A stretch of 64,000 nucleotides of DNA, taken from assembly GCF_001583435.1 (NCBI RefSeq), contig NZ_CP013251.1:3299215-3363214 (forward strand), written 5' to 3'. Shown here one piece after another: positions 63,867-64,000 of the stretch; within the stretch, counting starts at the first letter, position 1, and every line of letters begins with the position of its first letter. This DNA comes from Endozoicomonas montiporae CL-33 (GTDB lineage Bacteria; Pseudomonadota; Gammaproteobacteria; Pseudomonadales; Endozoicomonadaceae). The translations under genes and the position numbers were made by a program. The notes beneath the pieces are model-generated. The model was not told the origin of the DNA. It searched no databases and saw only the letters and a program-made list of their open reading frames with translations.

Positions 63867-64000
63867 ATGACAACAAACCCTTCTGTTACGCAACAATCTG
63901 TTATGCAACAATTGTCGCCGGTTCGAAATACAACCCGGTTTCAGGATGCGCCCGATCTGGCCAGAGAACAGTTACAGCACTTTGGTATAGAGCCCGATTC
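63867..64000 (+). CDS. Start of an unknown gene (truncated by window end)
   Basis: An ATG at 63867 with GGGAG six bases upstream opens a frame reading MTTNPSVTQQSVMQQLSP and continuing to the window edge (44 codons). The N-terminus is polar and Gln-rich with no signal peptide. It is divergent from the YeaC-like gene. Too little is present to identify it. Confidence 0.6.
   Translation, partial: MTTNPSVTQQSVMQQLSPVRNTTRFQDAPDLAREQLQHFGIEPD

Noticed and set aside
1..64000. tRNA or rRNA genes
   Set aside because: Reading the intergenic spaces on both strands I saw no rRNA core sequence or plausible cloverleaf; a dedicated scan could not be run.

Overview
This window is a stretch of gammaproteobacterial chromosome. 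Most of it is core housekeeping DNA whose gene order, from memory, resembles Pseudomonas (fatty-acid/rne block, murB-kdsB-lpxK-exbBD-comEC block, lol block, rlmL-rmf-pyrD, NAD-glutamate dehydrogenase, moxR/Bat operon, pepN). The mix of Pseudomonas-like core order, many palindromic intergenic repeats and a eukaryote-like ubiquitin-system protein suggests a host-associated marine member of the Oceanospirillales such as Endozoicomonas. That genus guess is inference; no rRNA or tRNA gene is present to confirm it.

Layout. 1-5.3 kb (minus strand): rpmF-plsX-fabD-fabG-acpP-fabF with yceD upstream, the fatty acid synthesis cluster without fabH. 5.4-8.9 kb: maf (+), then sppA, a HAD phosphatase and rluC (-). 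8.9-12.8 kb: rne (+) behind a leader of about 680 nt. 12.8-21.9 kb (-): an L,D-transpeptidase, murB, a low-molecular-weight tyrosine phosphatase, kdsB, a Trm112/YcaR-like protein, lpxK, exbD, exbB and comEC, i.e. envelope and LPS precursor synthesis. 22.1-29.7 kb: a DUF2062 gene and the lolC-type/lolD lipoprotein exporter, separated by an accessory island. The island holds a small unknown gene, a large protein with a signal-peptide-like segment, OTU-like protease domain, RING finger and 38-residue zinc-finger-like repeats, and a directly overlapping IS91-family transposase.

29.7-33.8 kb: rlmL (-), rmf (+), pyrD (-). 34.0-37.9 kb: a 1273-residue protein of unknown family that ends tail-to-tail, overlapping by 4 bp, on ccmB; ccmA and ccmB follow without the rest of the ccm operon. 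39.5-44.3 kb: the 180-kDa class NAD-glutamate dehydrogenase. 44.8-51.9 kb: a compact moxR-DUF58-DUF4381-batA-batB/C-batD operon. 52.1-59.6 kb (-): a probable envelope transport module, DUF1302-DUF1329-YCF48-RND exporter. 59.8-63.7 kb (-): pepN, a DUF2797 protein and a YeaC-like protein, then the start of an unknown gene.

At least four classes of MITE-like palindromic repeats lie between genes. In two places (the YcaR-like gene and the DUF2797 gene) the repeat supplies the last codons and the stop codon. The strongest candidate for an undescribed system is the predicted secreted OTU/RING/zinc-finger protein coupled to the IS91-type transposase; the 1273-residue protein is second.
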